Assembly: GCF_001399455.2 (NCBI RefSeq)
Contig: NZ_LLEI02000075.1
Span: 124,001-188,000, forward strand
Length of the DNA stretch: 64,000 nt
Direction: 5' to 3'
From: Vibrio bivalvicida
Lineage (GTDB): Bacteria; Pseudomonadota; Gammaproteobacteria; Enterobacterales; Vibrionaceae
In this document: in pieces, positions 27,910 to 36,961 of the stretch
Numbering within the stretch: position 1 is the first letter of the stretch
Layout of the letters: each line of letters opens with the position of its first letter
The notes under the pieces: generated by a model
The model's database searches: none
Seen by the model: the letters and a program-made list of their open reading frames with translations, nothing else
What the model was told of the DNA's origin: nothing
Made by a program: the position numbers and the translations under genes

Positions 27910-28815
27910 ATGAAATCGACCTTGCTGCATGGGGTGAATTTGATCTGCATTGTTGCTCGGCACCAGAGCTTAACGAGCGCAGCTAAAGAGCTGAACCTTA
28001 CACTCGGGGCTGTCAGCCAACAACTTCAGCAAATTGAACAACGGTTAGGGTTTAGTGTATTTGAACGTCATGCTCGTGGAATACGTCTAACAGATCAGGG
28101 TAAGAAACTGGTTGATGCTACGAGTCACCACTTTGCTGCTATTGAAGAGAACGTTTTTCAATTAACACAAGTTTCTGAGCGCAAGCAGATTCGCCTCAAA
28201 CTAACGCCTTCTTTTGCCTTTAAATGGCTGGTTCCAAGGCTAGAAAACTTCCACAAACTATATCCTGATATACAGATCCACACTTTTGCCGAGGGAGCCT
28301 TGGTCGATAGTGATAAGCGTAATTTCGATATTGCAATTGATTACGGGTCTTTGCCTTATAAGCACTCAGAAGCCGAGTTATTAATGGAAGAAATGCTCAT
28401 CCCCGTGATGAGCCGAGAATATTTTTCTGTCCACTCCAAGCTGGTGGAAGGTAGCAGCGCATGGGAAGGAGTGACTTTACTCCATGACGTAATGCCTTGG
28501 CAGGGAGCCGAGAAAGACTATGAGTGGTTGTATTGGGCTTCACAACAGCAACTCGATTTCGCAACCAACCGAGGACACTTTTTTAACCGTACCGATATGG
28601 CAATGTCGGCTGCAGAGGCCGGAGTTGGAATCGCCCTCGCAAGAGTTGCTTTACTGGGAGATGAGATCGAGCAGGGAAAGTTGGTTGCGCCTTTTACTGC
28701 AATTGAAGCCAATGCGGGTTATTTTGTTCTCACTCATATCGATGATCCATACACCAGATTGTTCAAACAATGGTTAAGAGAGCAGGTGAAGGGTAACAAA
28801 AACTTTCCCAGCTAA
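27910..28815 (+). CDS. LysR-family transcriptional regulator
   Basis: A 301-residue protein with an N-terminal winged helix-turn-helix (about 8-65; ARHQSLTSAAKELNLTLGAVSQQLQQIEQRLG) and a substrate-binding domain (about 92-295) containing FKWLVPRLENFHKLYPDIQ and AAEAGVGIALARVALLGDEI. It resembles the GcvA/DsdC branch of LysR regulators. Divergent from dadA, so a D-amino acid or alanine responsive activator is the natural guess. The effector cannot be read from sequence. Confidence 0.88.
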   Translation: MKSTLLHGVNLICIVARHQSLTSAAKELNLTLGAVSQQLQQIEQRLGFSVFERHARGIRLTDQGKKLVDATSHHFAAIEENVFQLTQVSERKQIRLKLTPSFAFKWLVPRLENFHKLYPDIQIHTFAEGALVDSDKRNFDIAIDYGSLPYKHSEAELLMEEMLIPVMSREYFSVHSKLVEGSSAWEGVTLLHDVMPWQGAEKDYEWLYWASQQQLDFATNRGHFFNRTDMAMSAAEAGVGIALARVALLGDEIEQGKLVAPFTAIEANAGYFVLTHIDDPYTRLFKQWLREQVKGNKNFPS

Positions 28816-28945
28816 CTCAGCGACTAAGAAATAGTCATATTAATTAAATTATAAATAACAATGGCGAGCCCATATGCACCCACTACACTTAATATTGTGT
28901 CTAGCTTGGCCTTTGCCGAGATAGATAATGTTAGGGGCAGCGCAT

Positions 28946-29923
28946 ATGGAATCTCACCAAGGCCAATGCAGCTATCAAAATCCAGATGGCTGGTGCTGTG
29001 ATCAACCGTGTGGGGAGTCAGGATTGTGTTACTGGCATGACCCAAAAGTCGATAAAAGCAAAGACAATATAAAAGACAAGGTTGAACAATGGGCCGCAGC
29101 AGGTAAACCTTTAGACGGATTTCAGTTGGCAAGAACAAACCTCGAAGACCTTGATTTAGTAAACCGAGGCTGTAAAGAAGGTTATCAATGTCGAGATGTG
29201 GATTTTTATCGAGCAAATTTAACGGAGGCTCATTTTTTTGGCTTAGATTTACGTGGCTCATCTTTGATGAAGGCTAAGTTAATTGGTGCAAATCTACACT
29301 GCGCCAAACTAGACAACTGTAACTTACTCGGTGCTGAACTTTCTCGTGCCAAGCTTGAAAATATCGAGTGGGGAGGGTGTCTTAAGCAAGAGTTGGAAGC
29401 GAAAAAAGCGCTGAGGCAGCGTGATCGTAAGAAATCAGTCATGCTATGCCAAGAGGCTGAAGAGGTGTGCCGCAATATTCGTAAGCAGTGTGAGAAGCAA
29501 GGGCTGTTTGAAATGGCGGGAGACTTCTTTAAGCGCGAGATGCGTTATCGGCGTTATCAAATGCCACTTCTGAGTGTAAAAAGGATGATCTCCAAGTTGG
29601 TAGATGTCTTTTGTGGCTACGGAGAAGATCCAATTCGCGTAGTAGGCTTTTCTATCTTTTTGATTTTGGTCTGTGCATTGGCTTACTTCTTTTTGGATAC
29701 CACCGGAGCCCACCCTATTTACGAGGGAGTCACTGGGTGGAAGTTCTATGTACTTGAGTTCTTCAACTCGCTTTATTTTAGCGTAGTGACATTTACTACA
29801 TTGGGGTACGGCGATATATCGCCCGTCGGCTTGGCACGCTTTATAGCGGCCTGCGAAGCTTTCTTAGGCAGCTTTACCATGGCGCTGTTTGTGGTGGTGT
29901 TCGTTAAGAAGATGACTCGTTAA
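28946..29923 (+). CDS. Pentapeptide-repeat / 2TM potassium channel fusion
   Basis: A 325-residue inner-membrane protein in three parts. A Cys/His-rich N-terminus (about 1-35: CSYQ, WCCDQPCGESGLCYWH) looks like a small metal-binding knuckle. Pentapeptide repeats follow (about 55-135: ANLTEAHFFGLDLRGSSLMKAKLIGANL), then a coiled amphipathic stretch and two membrane helices (about 228-248 and 295-320). Between the helices is the K+ selectivity filter FTTLGYGDISPVG. I prefer ATG 28946 because AGGGG lies 8 nt upstream; ATG 28928 is possible. The family is Ion_trans_2. The ligand sensed by the soluble part is unknown. Confidence 0.87.
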   Translation: MESHQGQCSYQNPDGWCCDQPCGESGLCYWHDPKVDKSKDNIKDKVEQWAAAGKPLDGFQLARTNLEDLDLVNRGCKEGYQCRDVDFYRANLTEAHFFGLDLRGSSLMKAKLIGANLHCAKLDNCNLLGAELSRAKLENIEWGGCLKQELEAKKALRQRDRKKSVMLCQEAEEVCRNIRKQCEKQGLFEMAGDFFKREMRYRRYQMPLLSVKRMISKLVDVFCGYGEDPIRVVGFSIFLILVCALAYFFLDTTGAHPIYEGVTGWKFYVLEFFNSLYFSVVTFTTLGYGDISPVGLARFIAACEAFLGSFTMALFVVVFVKKMTR

Positions 29924-29932
29924 TGCAAAGCG

Positions 29933-30472
29933 CTATTCTGCCTTGATGTCACTTTTTAACCAGTCACTGAGGATGATTTGATCGTCTTTGTACTGGTTAG
30001 AAAAGTGCTCAATCAGAGCAGCAAGGTGCTCGCCCGTGTCACACATGGTGTCGGCAACTAAATCTTCAGAGACGGTAATCGCGCTGCCTTGAGGGCTAGC
30101 ATTTGTCGCTATCTGAACAGGGACAATAAACTTCGACTTACTTTCAAAATGACACTTTTTTAGTCGCCTAGCTTGCTGGTGGATATTGGCTTTTAACTCT
30201 TCGGTGTAGTCTTGGTCAACAAGGTCAATGTCGACTGGGAACACCAAACCACGATAAAGAATAACAACCTCGATATCCAAATTAGAATCTGCTTGCGACA
30301 AACCCAAAACAATATCGCCCGCCAAATGTGGTAGTTGATTAAATTGCTGTTTAAGTAGGTCAATTTTTGTCTTCCAGTCTGAAGTCGGTTGAGAAAGCTG
30401 CGTGCAGATGTCTGAGTTTTCAGATTGGACAAAATCAAGAATTGAAGCGAAATATTGGGCGTGTATAGTCAT
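29933..30472 (-). CDS. Hypothetical protein, 179 residues
   Basis: Soluble acidic protein with no signal peptide or membrane helix. A middle segment (LDIEVVILYRGLVFPVDIDL, about 70-90) alternates hydrophobic strands in a way faintly like nuclease-related (NERD) domains, but catalytic residues are not clear and I do not assign one. It converges with the channel gene 9 bp away. Codon use looks like the neighbours', so it is probably a real gene of unknown role. Confidence 0.6.
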   Translation of the reverse strand: MTIHAQYFASILDFVQSENSDICTQLSQPTSDWKTKIDLLKQQFNQLPHLAGDIVLGLSQADSNLDIEVVILYRGLVFPVDIDLVDQDYTEELKANIHQQARRLKKCHFESKSKFIVPVQIATNASPQGSAITVSEDLVADTMCDTGEHLAALIEHFSNQYKDDQIILSDWLKSDIKAE

Positions 30473-30576
30473 CTTGGTTTATTGGCAAATAAGCGAAAAG
30501 CAGAGGCTAACCAAGATAGTAGAGTGAGGCTAGCGAGTTATCTGAATTGTTTGAACTTAGTGTCGCGGAAAACAAA

Positions 30577-30600
30577 AAGGGTCACCAGATGGTAACCCTT
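30577..30600 (-). terminator. Terminator of the DUF3581 gene
   Basis: AAGGGTCACC and GGTAACCCTT form a 10-bp stem with one mismatch and a 4-nt loop. Read on the minus strand it is followed by TTTGTTTT. Confidence 0.75.
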
Positions 30601-30620
30601 TATGCTGAAACTCTTGCTGA

Positions 30621-31358
30621 TTAAGCGGCGTTGGCAAACTCGGCTAAGAAGCAATCTTTACGCGCGTTAAAGCGCTCTACTAGGTCGTCAACCGCTTCTT
30701 GATTATAAGGTTTTAAGCCGCTTGCCACCATGCGCTTAATGCCTTTGCCAACCACTTCGCCATCTTCTTTAAAGCTGAAGTTTAGTGTGACAACACCGCG
30801 CTTGCCTTCAACGTCAAAGGTCGCACCAGCGAATTCAACTTCAGGATGAGTCAGGTCAAGGCGATCAAATTCAACTTCCATACTTTCATAAATTACCAAT
30901 GGACGCTGGCAGTTGATCATCATCTGTGCTTCTTCCATCAGTGGAACCATGATGTGCGGGAAATTCATGCCAGAGAACTGAACATAGCTCGTAACTACGT
31001 GCTCGATAAATGCAGCATCGCGGCTTACTTCACCTTCGTGAGACATGTGTAAGTATTCCTTCGCATTGTCATCGACTAGCGCACTTTCTTTCTCACATTT
31101 GTTCTCAATCGATAGCGAAATCCCATCGTTAACCATACCTGAGAAATCAAAGCGCATTTTCTGGCTAATGCCTTCTTTGCTTAGCAATACAGCAAATAGC
31201 AGATCGCCAGGTACACAGAAGCGTTTGTTATCTTCGTCGTGGATAGGGTTAAAGTCGCCCGCTACCTTTTTAGCAAAGTGGCTTGCTTGCTGGCGAGTGA
31301 ACTGGAACTGATTGTTATCTTGTGAAAAATACGGTGACAGAAACATACTTTTATTCAT
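30621..31358 (-). CDS. DUF3581 family protein
   Basis: A 245-residue soluble protein beginning MNKSMFLSPYFSQDNNQF. The N-terminal third, FTRQQASHFAKKVAGDFNPIHDEDNKRFCVPGDLLFAVLL, resembles MaoC-type hotdog hydratases, where the N-P-I-H-x-D pattern is typical. The family as a whole is DUF3581 and is common in Vibrio and Shewanella. I choose ATG 31358, since the 45 codons upstream in frame have unrelated composition. It is divergent from the sulfhydrylase gene. Activity is unproven; a thioester-binding role is only suggested by the motif. Confidence 0.75.
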   Translation of the reverse strand: MNKSMFLSPYFSQDNNQFQFTRQQASHFAKKVAGDFNPIHDEDNKRFCVPGDLLFAVLLSKEGISQKMRFDFSGMVNDGISLSIENKCEKESALVDDNAKEYLHMSHEGEVSRDAAFIEHVVTSYVQFSGMNFPHIMVPLMEEAQMMINCQRPLVIYESMEVEFDRLDLTHPEVEFAGATFDVEGKRGVVTLNFSFKEDGEVVGKGIKRMVASGLKPYNQEAVDDLVERFNARKDCFLAEFANAA

Positions 31359-31500
31359 GTGGCTATAACTGCCGCGCAGTATACATGAAGCTATGCAATT
31401 AAATGGTCTATCCAGATGATCTTGACCAAAGCTTAACCTTAGCACACAAGGCAATATTGAAAGTAAGGCGACTCTGAGTGTGAATGAATCCACATATTTG

Positions 31501-31557
31501 CGTAAATAATGAACAAGTTAATGCTAATTACTGATATGACAATACACAAAATTTACG
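31501..31557. promoter_or_regulatory. Separated inverted repeat upstream of the sulfhydrylase gene
   Basis: CGTAAAT (31501-31507) and ATTTACG (31551-31557) are inverted copies 43 bp apart, the second ending 21 bp before the ATG. No MetJ box (AGACGTCT repeats) is visible. Whether this is an operator is unknown. Confidence 0.25.
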
Positions 31558-31578
31558 TTAATCACGCAAGGAAGGCAC

Positions 31579-32847
31579 ATGAAAGACGAAACGCTCTCGA
31601 TCCACTTTGGTTATGAAACCGACCCAACCACAAAATCAGTTGCGACACCAATCTATCAAACGGTCGCTTATGAGTTTGACAATGCTCAGCATGGCGCCGA
31701 TTTGTTTAACTTAGAAGTCCCGGGCAATATTTATACGCGCATCATGAACCCAACTAATGACGTGTTGGAAAAACGCATGGCAGCTTTGGAAGGCGGGATT
31801 GCCGGTCTTGTTGTGAGTGCGGGTAGCGCGGCAATCAACTATGCGATCCTGACACTGGCTCAGGCTGGCGATAATATCGTTTCGACGCCTCAGCTATACG
31901 GTGGCACCTATACCTTGTTTGCGCACATGTTGCCAAGCCAAGGGATTAACGTGAAATTCGCTAAAGATGATAAGCCCGAGAGCCTTGCCGAGTTGATCGA
32001 TGAAAATACCAAAGCAGTGTACTGCGAAAGTATTGGTAACCCAGCTGGTAACATCATTGATTTGGAGCGTGTGGCCGAGCTTGCTCATGCTCAAGGTGTT
32101 CCGGTTATTGTTGATAATACCGTTGCAACACCTGCGCTTTGTAAGCCCATTGAGTTTGGTGCCGATATTGTGCTGCACTCGCTAACCAAATACGTTGGCG
32201 GTCATGGTACCACGTTAGGCGGTATTATTATCGACTCTGGCAAATTTCCGTGGGCACAGCATAAAGACCGTTTTCCTGTGTTTAATCAACCGGAGCCGTC
32301 GTACCACGGTGTAGTTTATACAGAAGCTTTCGGTGAAGCAGCGTTTATTGGTCGTGCGCGTACTGTGCCACTGCGTAATACGGGTTCAGCCTTATCTCCA
32401 ATGAATGCCTTCATGCTAATGCAAGGGCTAGAGACATTATCTCTGCGAATGGAGCGTCATACTGAGAACGCAATGAAAGTCGCCGAGTACTTACAGCAGC
32501 ACGACAAAGTCAGTTGGGTGAGCTACGCAGGTTTACCAAGCTCTGAGTTTTACCCGCTGGCAGAAAAGTACATGAAGGGTAAACCATCTGCGATTTTGTC
32601 TTTCGGTCTAAAAGAGGGTTACAACGCAGGTGTTCGTTTCTATGATGCGCTGCAGATCTTTAAACGTTTGGTCAACATTGGTGATGCGAAATCACTGGCT
32701 TGTCACCCAGCCTCGACCACACACCGCCAGTTAAGTGAAGCGGAGCAGAAACAAGCAGGAGTATCACCTGAGATGATTCGTTTGTCCGTAGGTATCGAAC
32801 ATATCGATGATATTCTTGCTGACTTGGAGCAGGCGCTTAGGGCCTAG
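31579..32847 (+). CDS. O-acetylhomoserine sulfhydrylase / aminocarboxypropyltransferase
   Basis: PLP enzyme of the Cys/Met metabolism class, making homocysteine or cysteine from O-acetyl-homoserine or -serine and sulfide. The 422-residue length and motifs SAGSAAINYAILTLAQAGDN, YCESIGNPAGNIIDLE and the PLP-lysine segment LHSLTKYVGGHGTTLGG are those of the MetY-like group. The C-terminus has the LACHPASTTHRQLS signature. It is a single gene with AAGGAAGG ahead of the ATG. The exact acyl donor is not settled by sequence alone. Confidence 0.9.
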   Translation: MKDETLSIHFGYETDPTTKSVATPIYQTVAYEFDNAQHGADLFNLEVPGNIYTRIMNPTNDVLEKRMAALEGGIAGLVVSAGSAAINYAILTLAQAGDNIVSTPQLYGGTYTLFAHMLPSQGINVKFAKDDKPESLAELIDENTKAVYCESIGNPAGNIIDLERVAELAHAQGVPVIVDNTVATPALCKPIEFGADIVLHSLTKYVGGHGTTLGGIIIDSGKFPWAQHKDRFPVFNQPEPSYHGVVYTEAFGEAAFIGRARTVPLRNTGSALSPMNAFMLMQGLETLSLRMERHTENAMKVAEYLQQHDKVSWVSYAGLPSSEFYPLAEKYMKGKPSAILSFGLKEGYNAGVRFYDALQIFKRLVNIGDAKSLACHPASTTHRQLSEAEQKQAGVSPEMIRLSVGIEHIDDILADLEQALRA

Positions 32848-32849
32848 AG

Positions 32850-32997
32850 AGAACGGGCTTCGCCCTGCGAGAAACGAGAACGGACTGCGTCCTATAGAAC
32901 GCTACGCTCCGAGATGAAAGCACTAAAGGTTGACGTTGTACGCCAGCCTATAGAATTGTTTCGTTTCTCGTTTCTCGTTTCTCGTTTCTCGTTTCTA
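32850..32997. repeat. Short-hairpin and GTTTCTC heptamer repeat block
   Basis: Between convergent genes lie two mini-hairpins, GGGC-TTC-GCCC (about 32855-32865) and GGAC-TGC-GTCC, each preceded by GAAC and linked by GAGAAACGAGAA (32869-32880). About 80 bp on come four perfect GTTTCTC units and a partial fifth (32963-32997). The units are inverted relative to the GAGAAAC units, so the two ends can pair. The last unit contains the stop codon of the CNNM gene. It resembles a small intergenic repeat of Vibrio genomes. Confidence 0.7.
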
Positions 32998-34278
32998 ATC
33001 TCTTTCCGTTCTTAAACTCACCCGAACCTGCAATATTCGGTTGTTCTGTACTTTTAGAATCTCAAACTGCCATTCTTGATAAGCAATCACTTCACTTTCT
33101 GCAGGGACTCGGCCGATTAGCCAGGTTAGAAAGCCATTGAGGGTTTGGAAGCCTTCACTTGTTTCCCCCTCAATGACGCTGATATTTAAACGGCGTTTTA
33201 GCTCACTTAGTGGGATCAGAGCGTCCATCCACCAGCTACCATCTTGATGTTGTCTCGCCCAAGTGTGCTGTGGGGCCAAGCCTAACTCTCCGGCGACAGA
33301 TTCTAGAATATCGTAGTGCGTCACCAATCCTTGGATGTCTCCATATTCATCGACGATAAAAGCCATCTCACAGTTGTATTGCTGCATTTGATTGAGCAAA
33401 GGTAAGCCTTTCATTGACTCAGGGAAGTAAAGTGGCTTTCTGACCAAGCGAGCGATTTTTCCAATCGAAAGTGACTCATATTGGTCGAGCAGCACCTTAG
33501 ATGAAATTGTGCCGATGATATTGTCTAAGCTTCCATGACAGACTGGCCAAACCGAATGCTGAGTATGACGTATTTGCATTAGGCATGACTCTATCGGCTG
33601 CTCGATGTCGAGGTAATCCATATCGCAGCGCGGGGTCATCAAAGAGGTCACTAGGCGATCATTCAAATGCAGAATATTACGGATCATCTGCTGCTCTTGA
33701 GGCTCAATCGCCCCCGATTCTGAACCTTCACTCACTACCGCAAAGATATCTTCCTCTGTGACTTGCTCGCTATCATCACCTTGTTGGCGAAACAGTTTGA
33801 GAAGTGCATCGGTTGATGTGCTCAGCAATAACACAAAGGGTGTGGTCACTATTGCCAGCCAATGAATAGGATAGGCGACAATAATGGCAATTCTCTCGGC
33901 ATTACGCTGAGCAAAACGTTTAGGCACCAGCTCACCAACCACAATCGCGAAGTAAGTGATTAACACAACGACGCTTGCGGTTGCGACGATAGAAGCCAAT
34001 TCGGCATCAAGTCCTTGTCGTGTAAGCCACAGAGCAAAAGGTGTAGAGAGGGTTGCTTCACCGAAAATACCACTCAAAATACCAATCGCGGTAATACCAA
34101 TTTGGATGGTTGATAAAAAGCGGGTTGGGTTGTTTTTTAGCTCAAGAGCGAGCTGCGCTGAAGACTGAGTTTGAGCGAGCGCTTTTAATCGGCTCGACTT
34201 CGCAGCCACAAGCGCCAGTTCTGACATGGCGAACAGGCCATTAAGGGTGATAAGCCCCACCAGTATGAATATGTCCAT
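32995..34278 (-). CDS. CNNM/CBS-pair HlyC-CorC family membrane protein
   Basis: A 427-residue protein with a CNNM-type membrane domain (about 1-190; starts MDIFILVGLITLNGLFAMSELAL). A CBS pair follows (about 205-325; MTPRCDMDYLDIEQPIESCLM, FIVDEYGDIQGLVTHYDILE), then a C-terminal CorC/HlyC FAD-like domain (about 340-420). This group is often labelled hemolysin-like but relates to magnesium or cobalt efflux. It belongs to the YtfL/YfjD type. The stop codon TAG lies inside the heptamer repeat. Confidence 0.88.
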   Translation of the reverse strand: MDIFILVGLITLNGLFAMSELALVAAKSSRLKALAQTQSSAQLALELKNNPTRFLSTIQIGITAIGILSGIFGEATLSTPFALWLTRQGLDAELASIVATASVVVLITYFAIVVGELVPKRFAQRNAERIAIIVAYPIHWLAIVTTPFVLLLSTSTDALLKLFRQQGDDSEQVTEEDIFAVVSEGSESGAIEPQEQQMIRNILHLNDRLVTSLMTPRCDMDYLDIEQPIESCLMQIRHTQHSVWPVCHGSLDNIIGTISSKVLLDQYESLSIGKIARLVRKPLYFPESMKGLPLLNQMQQYNCEMAFIVDEYGDIQGLVTHYDILESVAGELGLAPQHTWARQHQDGSWWMDALIPLSELKRRLNISVIEGETSEGFQTLNGFLTWLIGRVPAESEVIAYQEWQFEILKVQNNRILQVRVSLRTERD

Positions 34279-34389
34279 AGAGAATTCCAGCGATAAACAC
34301 TTGTTCAGAATAGCGTCTCTTTAACTGAAAAGATATGAGCGCAGTGGCGAATAGTATTTGTGGTTTCGATTACGATTATTGATGTCAAA

Positions 34390-35712
34390 CTATTGGTTAA
34401 CGTGATAACCAAGATCGTGAAGCTCACGAGCAAACTTGTCCTGAGTTTCGGGCTCGCCATGAATTAAGTGAACCTGTTTCGGTTTGTCGGCAATGCCATT
34501 GATAAAGCGCAGAAGATCGTGTTTATCAGCATGGGCAGAGTAGCCCGACATGGTATGAACTTGCGCTTTAACCTCTATCTCTTCACCATCAATTTCTACT
34601 TCCATTGCGCCTGTTTGTATTTCTTGACCCAATGTCCCTTGCGCTTGGTAACCTGCCAAAAGTACATCGGTGTTCTCTAGCGGCAGCAGCGCTTTGAGGT
34701 AGTCCATAATACGCCCCCCCTGACACATACCAGAAGCGGCGACCACTATTGCGGGCTCTTGGGTCGATTGCAGACGATTGACCAAACGCTGGTGGGTCCG
34801 ATGATCTTCGACCGTAATGCATTGCTCAAAAGCCAATGGGTGACGGTGCAGTTCTAATCGTTGTTTGGCTTCTTGCCCCCACAACTGTTTGAAATGGCGA
34901 TAGGAACGAGTGACACGCTGAGCCATTGGCGAGTCGAGAATTATAGGGATAGAAACATCTATTTGTTGGTGGTGGATGAGCTGCTCAATATCGAACAATA
35001 ATTCCTGAGTGCGCCCAACACTAAACGCAGGAATCAAGATCGCTCCTCCATCTTCAAGAGAGCGTTCTATGATGGCTTTCAATCTTTCTGCTCGAGTTTT
35101 TATATCGTCGTGATTCTTATCACCATAGGTGGTTTCAATCAACAGATAGTCGGCACGTTCGGGTGATCTCGGATCGGGCAGAAGAGGGGTATTGCTTGGG
35201 CCTAAATCGCCAGAAAAGACCACCACCTCTTGATTGGCTAAGCGCACTTCGACAAAGGCAGAGCCGAGTATATGCCCCGCTGGTTGAAAACGTATCGTCA
35301 TCGAACCAAGGGGGTTAATCTTGTCGAGGCAATGCCAACAATTGTAGTCCAATGGCTTAATCAGGCGACGTACCTTGTTTAACACTCGCTCGGTTTGTTT
35401 ACGGTCTAAACCGAGTTGCAGCTTTAGGCTATCTTCGAGCATTAATGGGATCAGCTCGGCTGTTGCGGTGGTGCAGTAAATAGGTTGGTTGTAGCCAGTT
35501 GCGAGTAACCATGGCAGTCGACCTATGTGGTCAATATGGGCATGGGTAATGACAATCGCGGTCAAGTGAGAGGTTTCAAATTCAATATCCAAAGGCCGAG
35601 CATCGGCGCCTTGAAACAGCCCGCAGTCGATAAGAATTGCTTGAGCCTCTGATCTGAGCTCATGGCAAGAGCCAGTAATGGTTTGTTTGCCGCCATGGTG
35701 AATGATTTTCAT
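34390..35712 (-). CDS. MBL-fold beta-CASP RNA-processing-type hydrolase
   Basis: A 440-residue metallo-beta-lactamase with beta-CASP insertion and C-terminal RNA-specificity (RMMBL) segment, the architecture of CPSF73/Ysh1-like nucleases. Metal ligands are visible: ITHAHIDHIGRLP (HxHxDH), the downstream GHILGSAFVEV histidine, FSGDLGPSNTP, and late GYSAHADKHDLL and LIHGEP motifs. Likely an RNA endonuclease or exonuclease, but bacterial members in this branch are not well characterised. The start is ATG 35712, with GAGGAA 5 nt upstream. Confidence 0.85.
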   Translation of the reverse strand: MKIIHHGGKQTITGSCHELRSEAQAILIDCGLFQGADARPLDIEFETSHLTAIVITHAHIDHIGRLPWLLATGYNQPIYCTTATAELIPLMLEDSLKLQLGLDRKQTERVLNKVRRLIKPLDYNCWHCLDKINPLGSMTIRFQPAGHILGSAFVEVRLANQEVVVFSGDLGPSNTPLLPDPRSPERADYLLIETTYGDKNHDDIKTRAERLKAIIERSLEDGGAILIPAFSVGRTQELLFDIEQLIHHQQIDVSIPIILDSPMAQRVTRSYRHFKQLWGQEAKQRLELHRHPLAFEQCITVEDHRTHQRLVNRLQSTQEPAIVVAASGMCQGGRIMDYLKALLPLENTDVLLAGYQAQGTLGQEIQTGAMEVEIDGEEIEVKAQVHTMSGYSAHADKHDLLRFINGIADKPKQVHLIHGEPETQDKFARELHDLGYHVNQ

Positions 35713-35847
35713 GTTAATTCCTCGCAACCTTTCAAGCTGACTGTGCCGACAAAGCTATTTTACGACAACTAACCCACTCAAATTTGCGAGGATTGAACAC
35801 CTTTGGCAGTAAGCTATAGAGTACTCAGTGGTTTATCTGCGACTGAG

Positions 35848-36618
35848 TTACTCTTTGATCGTATTATCTTGCGTGTTTACGCTAAAGCTATGCTGCGCTT
35901 CGAGAGCCGCCACTTCTTTATCCAGCTCAGCGATTTTAGCTTCCATTAACTGATGACAATGCTCTGCAAGAGCGCGGGCATCACTCAGGCTGTAATTGGT
36001 GGTATCAATTGGCTCAAGCATTTCAGTGATTACCACACCATTGTTGCGGCGGTTAAGGTCAATCTTGTTATGCGTGGTGCTCACCACCATAGGTGTGATT
36101 AGTACGCCGGCTTCAATTGCCATACGAAAGGCACCGGTTTTGAACGGTAGCAGTCCTCTCCCTTTGCTGCGGGTACCTTCCGGGTAAGCCCAAACGGACA
36201 GATCGCGTTGGTGGATGGCTTCCGCAACTTGCTTAATCGTATCGCGAGCTTTGGACTTATCTTGGCGGTTAATCAAAATATTGCCAGTGATCCAATACAG
36301 TTGACCAAAAAACGGTACCCAAAGCAGTTCTTTTTTACCTAATGAAACGGTACGTGGTCTTAGCATTCCCGGTGAGGTAACAAAGTCATACACGCTTTGG
36401 TGGTTAGATATATAGACACTGTTTTTCTGCGTAGGCGCTCGCTCTAGACCGCGTTGAATCAACTTTAAACCAACCAATTTGTGTAGCTGGTTAAACCAAC
36501 GGCAAAAGAAATACACGTGCCTTGGGTTCCTTGGGCTAAACAGGCAATAAACCATAGCGAAGAGGGTCATAAACACAATATAAATAGCAGCCAATACAAG
36601 GCGAAGAATACTTAACAA
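35848..36618 (-). CDS. plsC: 1-acyl-sn-glycerol-3-phosphate acyltransferase
   Basis: Inner-membrane enzyme that acylates lysophosphatidic acid to phosphatidic acid. The 256-residue product starts with a membrane helix (LRLVLAAIYIVFMTLFAMVY). The acyltransferase motifs are SNHQSVYDF (HX4D), the GNILINR segment, and AYPEGTRSKGRGLLPFKTG (EGTRS). The C-terminal tail is helical and charged. Length and motif spacing fit PlsC. Confidence 0.92.
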   Translation of the reverse strand: MLSILRLVLAAIYIVFMTLFAMVYCLFSPRNPRHVYFFCRWFNQLHKLVGLKLIQRGLERAPTQKNSVYISNHQSVYDFVTSPGMLRPRTVSLGKKELLWVPFFGQLYWITGNILINRQDKSKARDTIKQVAEAIHQRDLSVWAYPEGTRSKGRGLLPFKTGAFRMAIEAGVLITPMVVSTTHNKIDLNRRNNGVVITEMLEPIDTTNYSLSDARALAEHCHQLMEAKIAELDKEVAALEAQHSFSVNTQDNTIKE

Positions 36619-36961
36619 AACGCGCTCCTTCCGTTATCCAATCCACAGGTATGTGGTCAATCTGGTTTACACAGTTAGAGTTTTAATTCTATTTAACTAA
36701 ATTGCAACAAGTTTTACTGGCTCTTGGGGGGGAATCAATTATAAAGCCAATTACTATGCAGTAAGTTCCACTTCGGTAGCAAAGCTATGTCTTCAAGTTA
36801 TTCTTTTTACAAGCAAAATGCGGAACAACTGTGCGCTCAATATAACAGCATTTCTGATGATTATGAGCATTGTTCATGGCAGCCTTACTGGTCTTTGCCA
36901 AATAATAAAGTACTTGATGTAGGTACTGGTAGCGGGTGAGTAGTGAGATCATTATCAGGTC
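36619..36961. other. plsC upstream region with a gene remnant
   Basis: 343 bp between plsC and the MscS gene. It contains the plsC promoter and, on the plus strand, a truncated methyltransferase start listed separately. Nothing else is seen. Confidence 0.5.
36787..36939 (+). pseudogene. N-terminal remnant of a class I SAM methyltransferase
   Basis: A 50-codon frame from ATG 36787 reads SSSYSFYKQNAEQLCAQYNS and later LPNNKVLDVGTGSG, then stops with TGA at 36937. VLDVGTGSG is methyltransferase motif I (SAM-binding glycine loop), and the preceding YNSISDDYEH is typical of small methyltransferases. The remaining 150 or so residues are missing; downstream is the end of the MscS gene. It therefore looks like a gene start left after deletion. 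Confidence 0.7.

Noticed and set aside
28824..29261. 145-codon minus-strand frame opposite the channel gene
   Set aside because: It lies mostly antisense to the well-supported pentapeptide/K+ channel gene and has no family features.
31494..31578. MetJ operator or SAM riboswitch before the O-acetylhomoserine sulfhydrylase gene
   Set aside because: No AGACGTCT-type repeats and no riboswitch-like structure are present; only a separated inverted repeat is seen.
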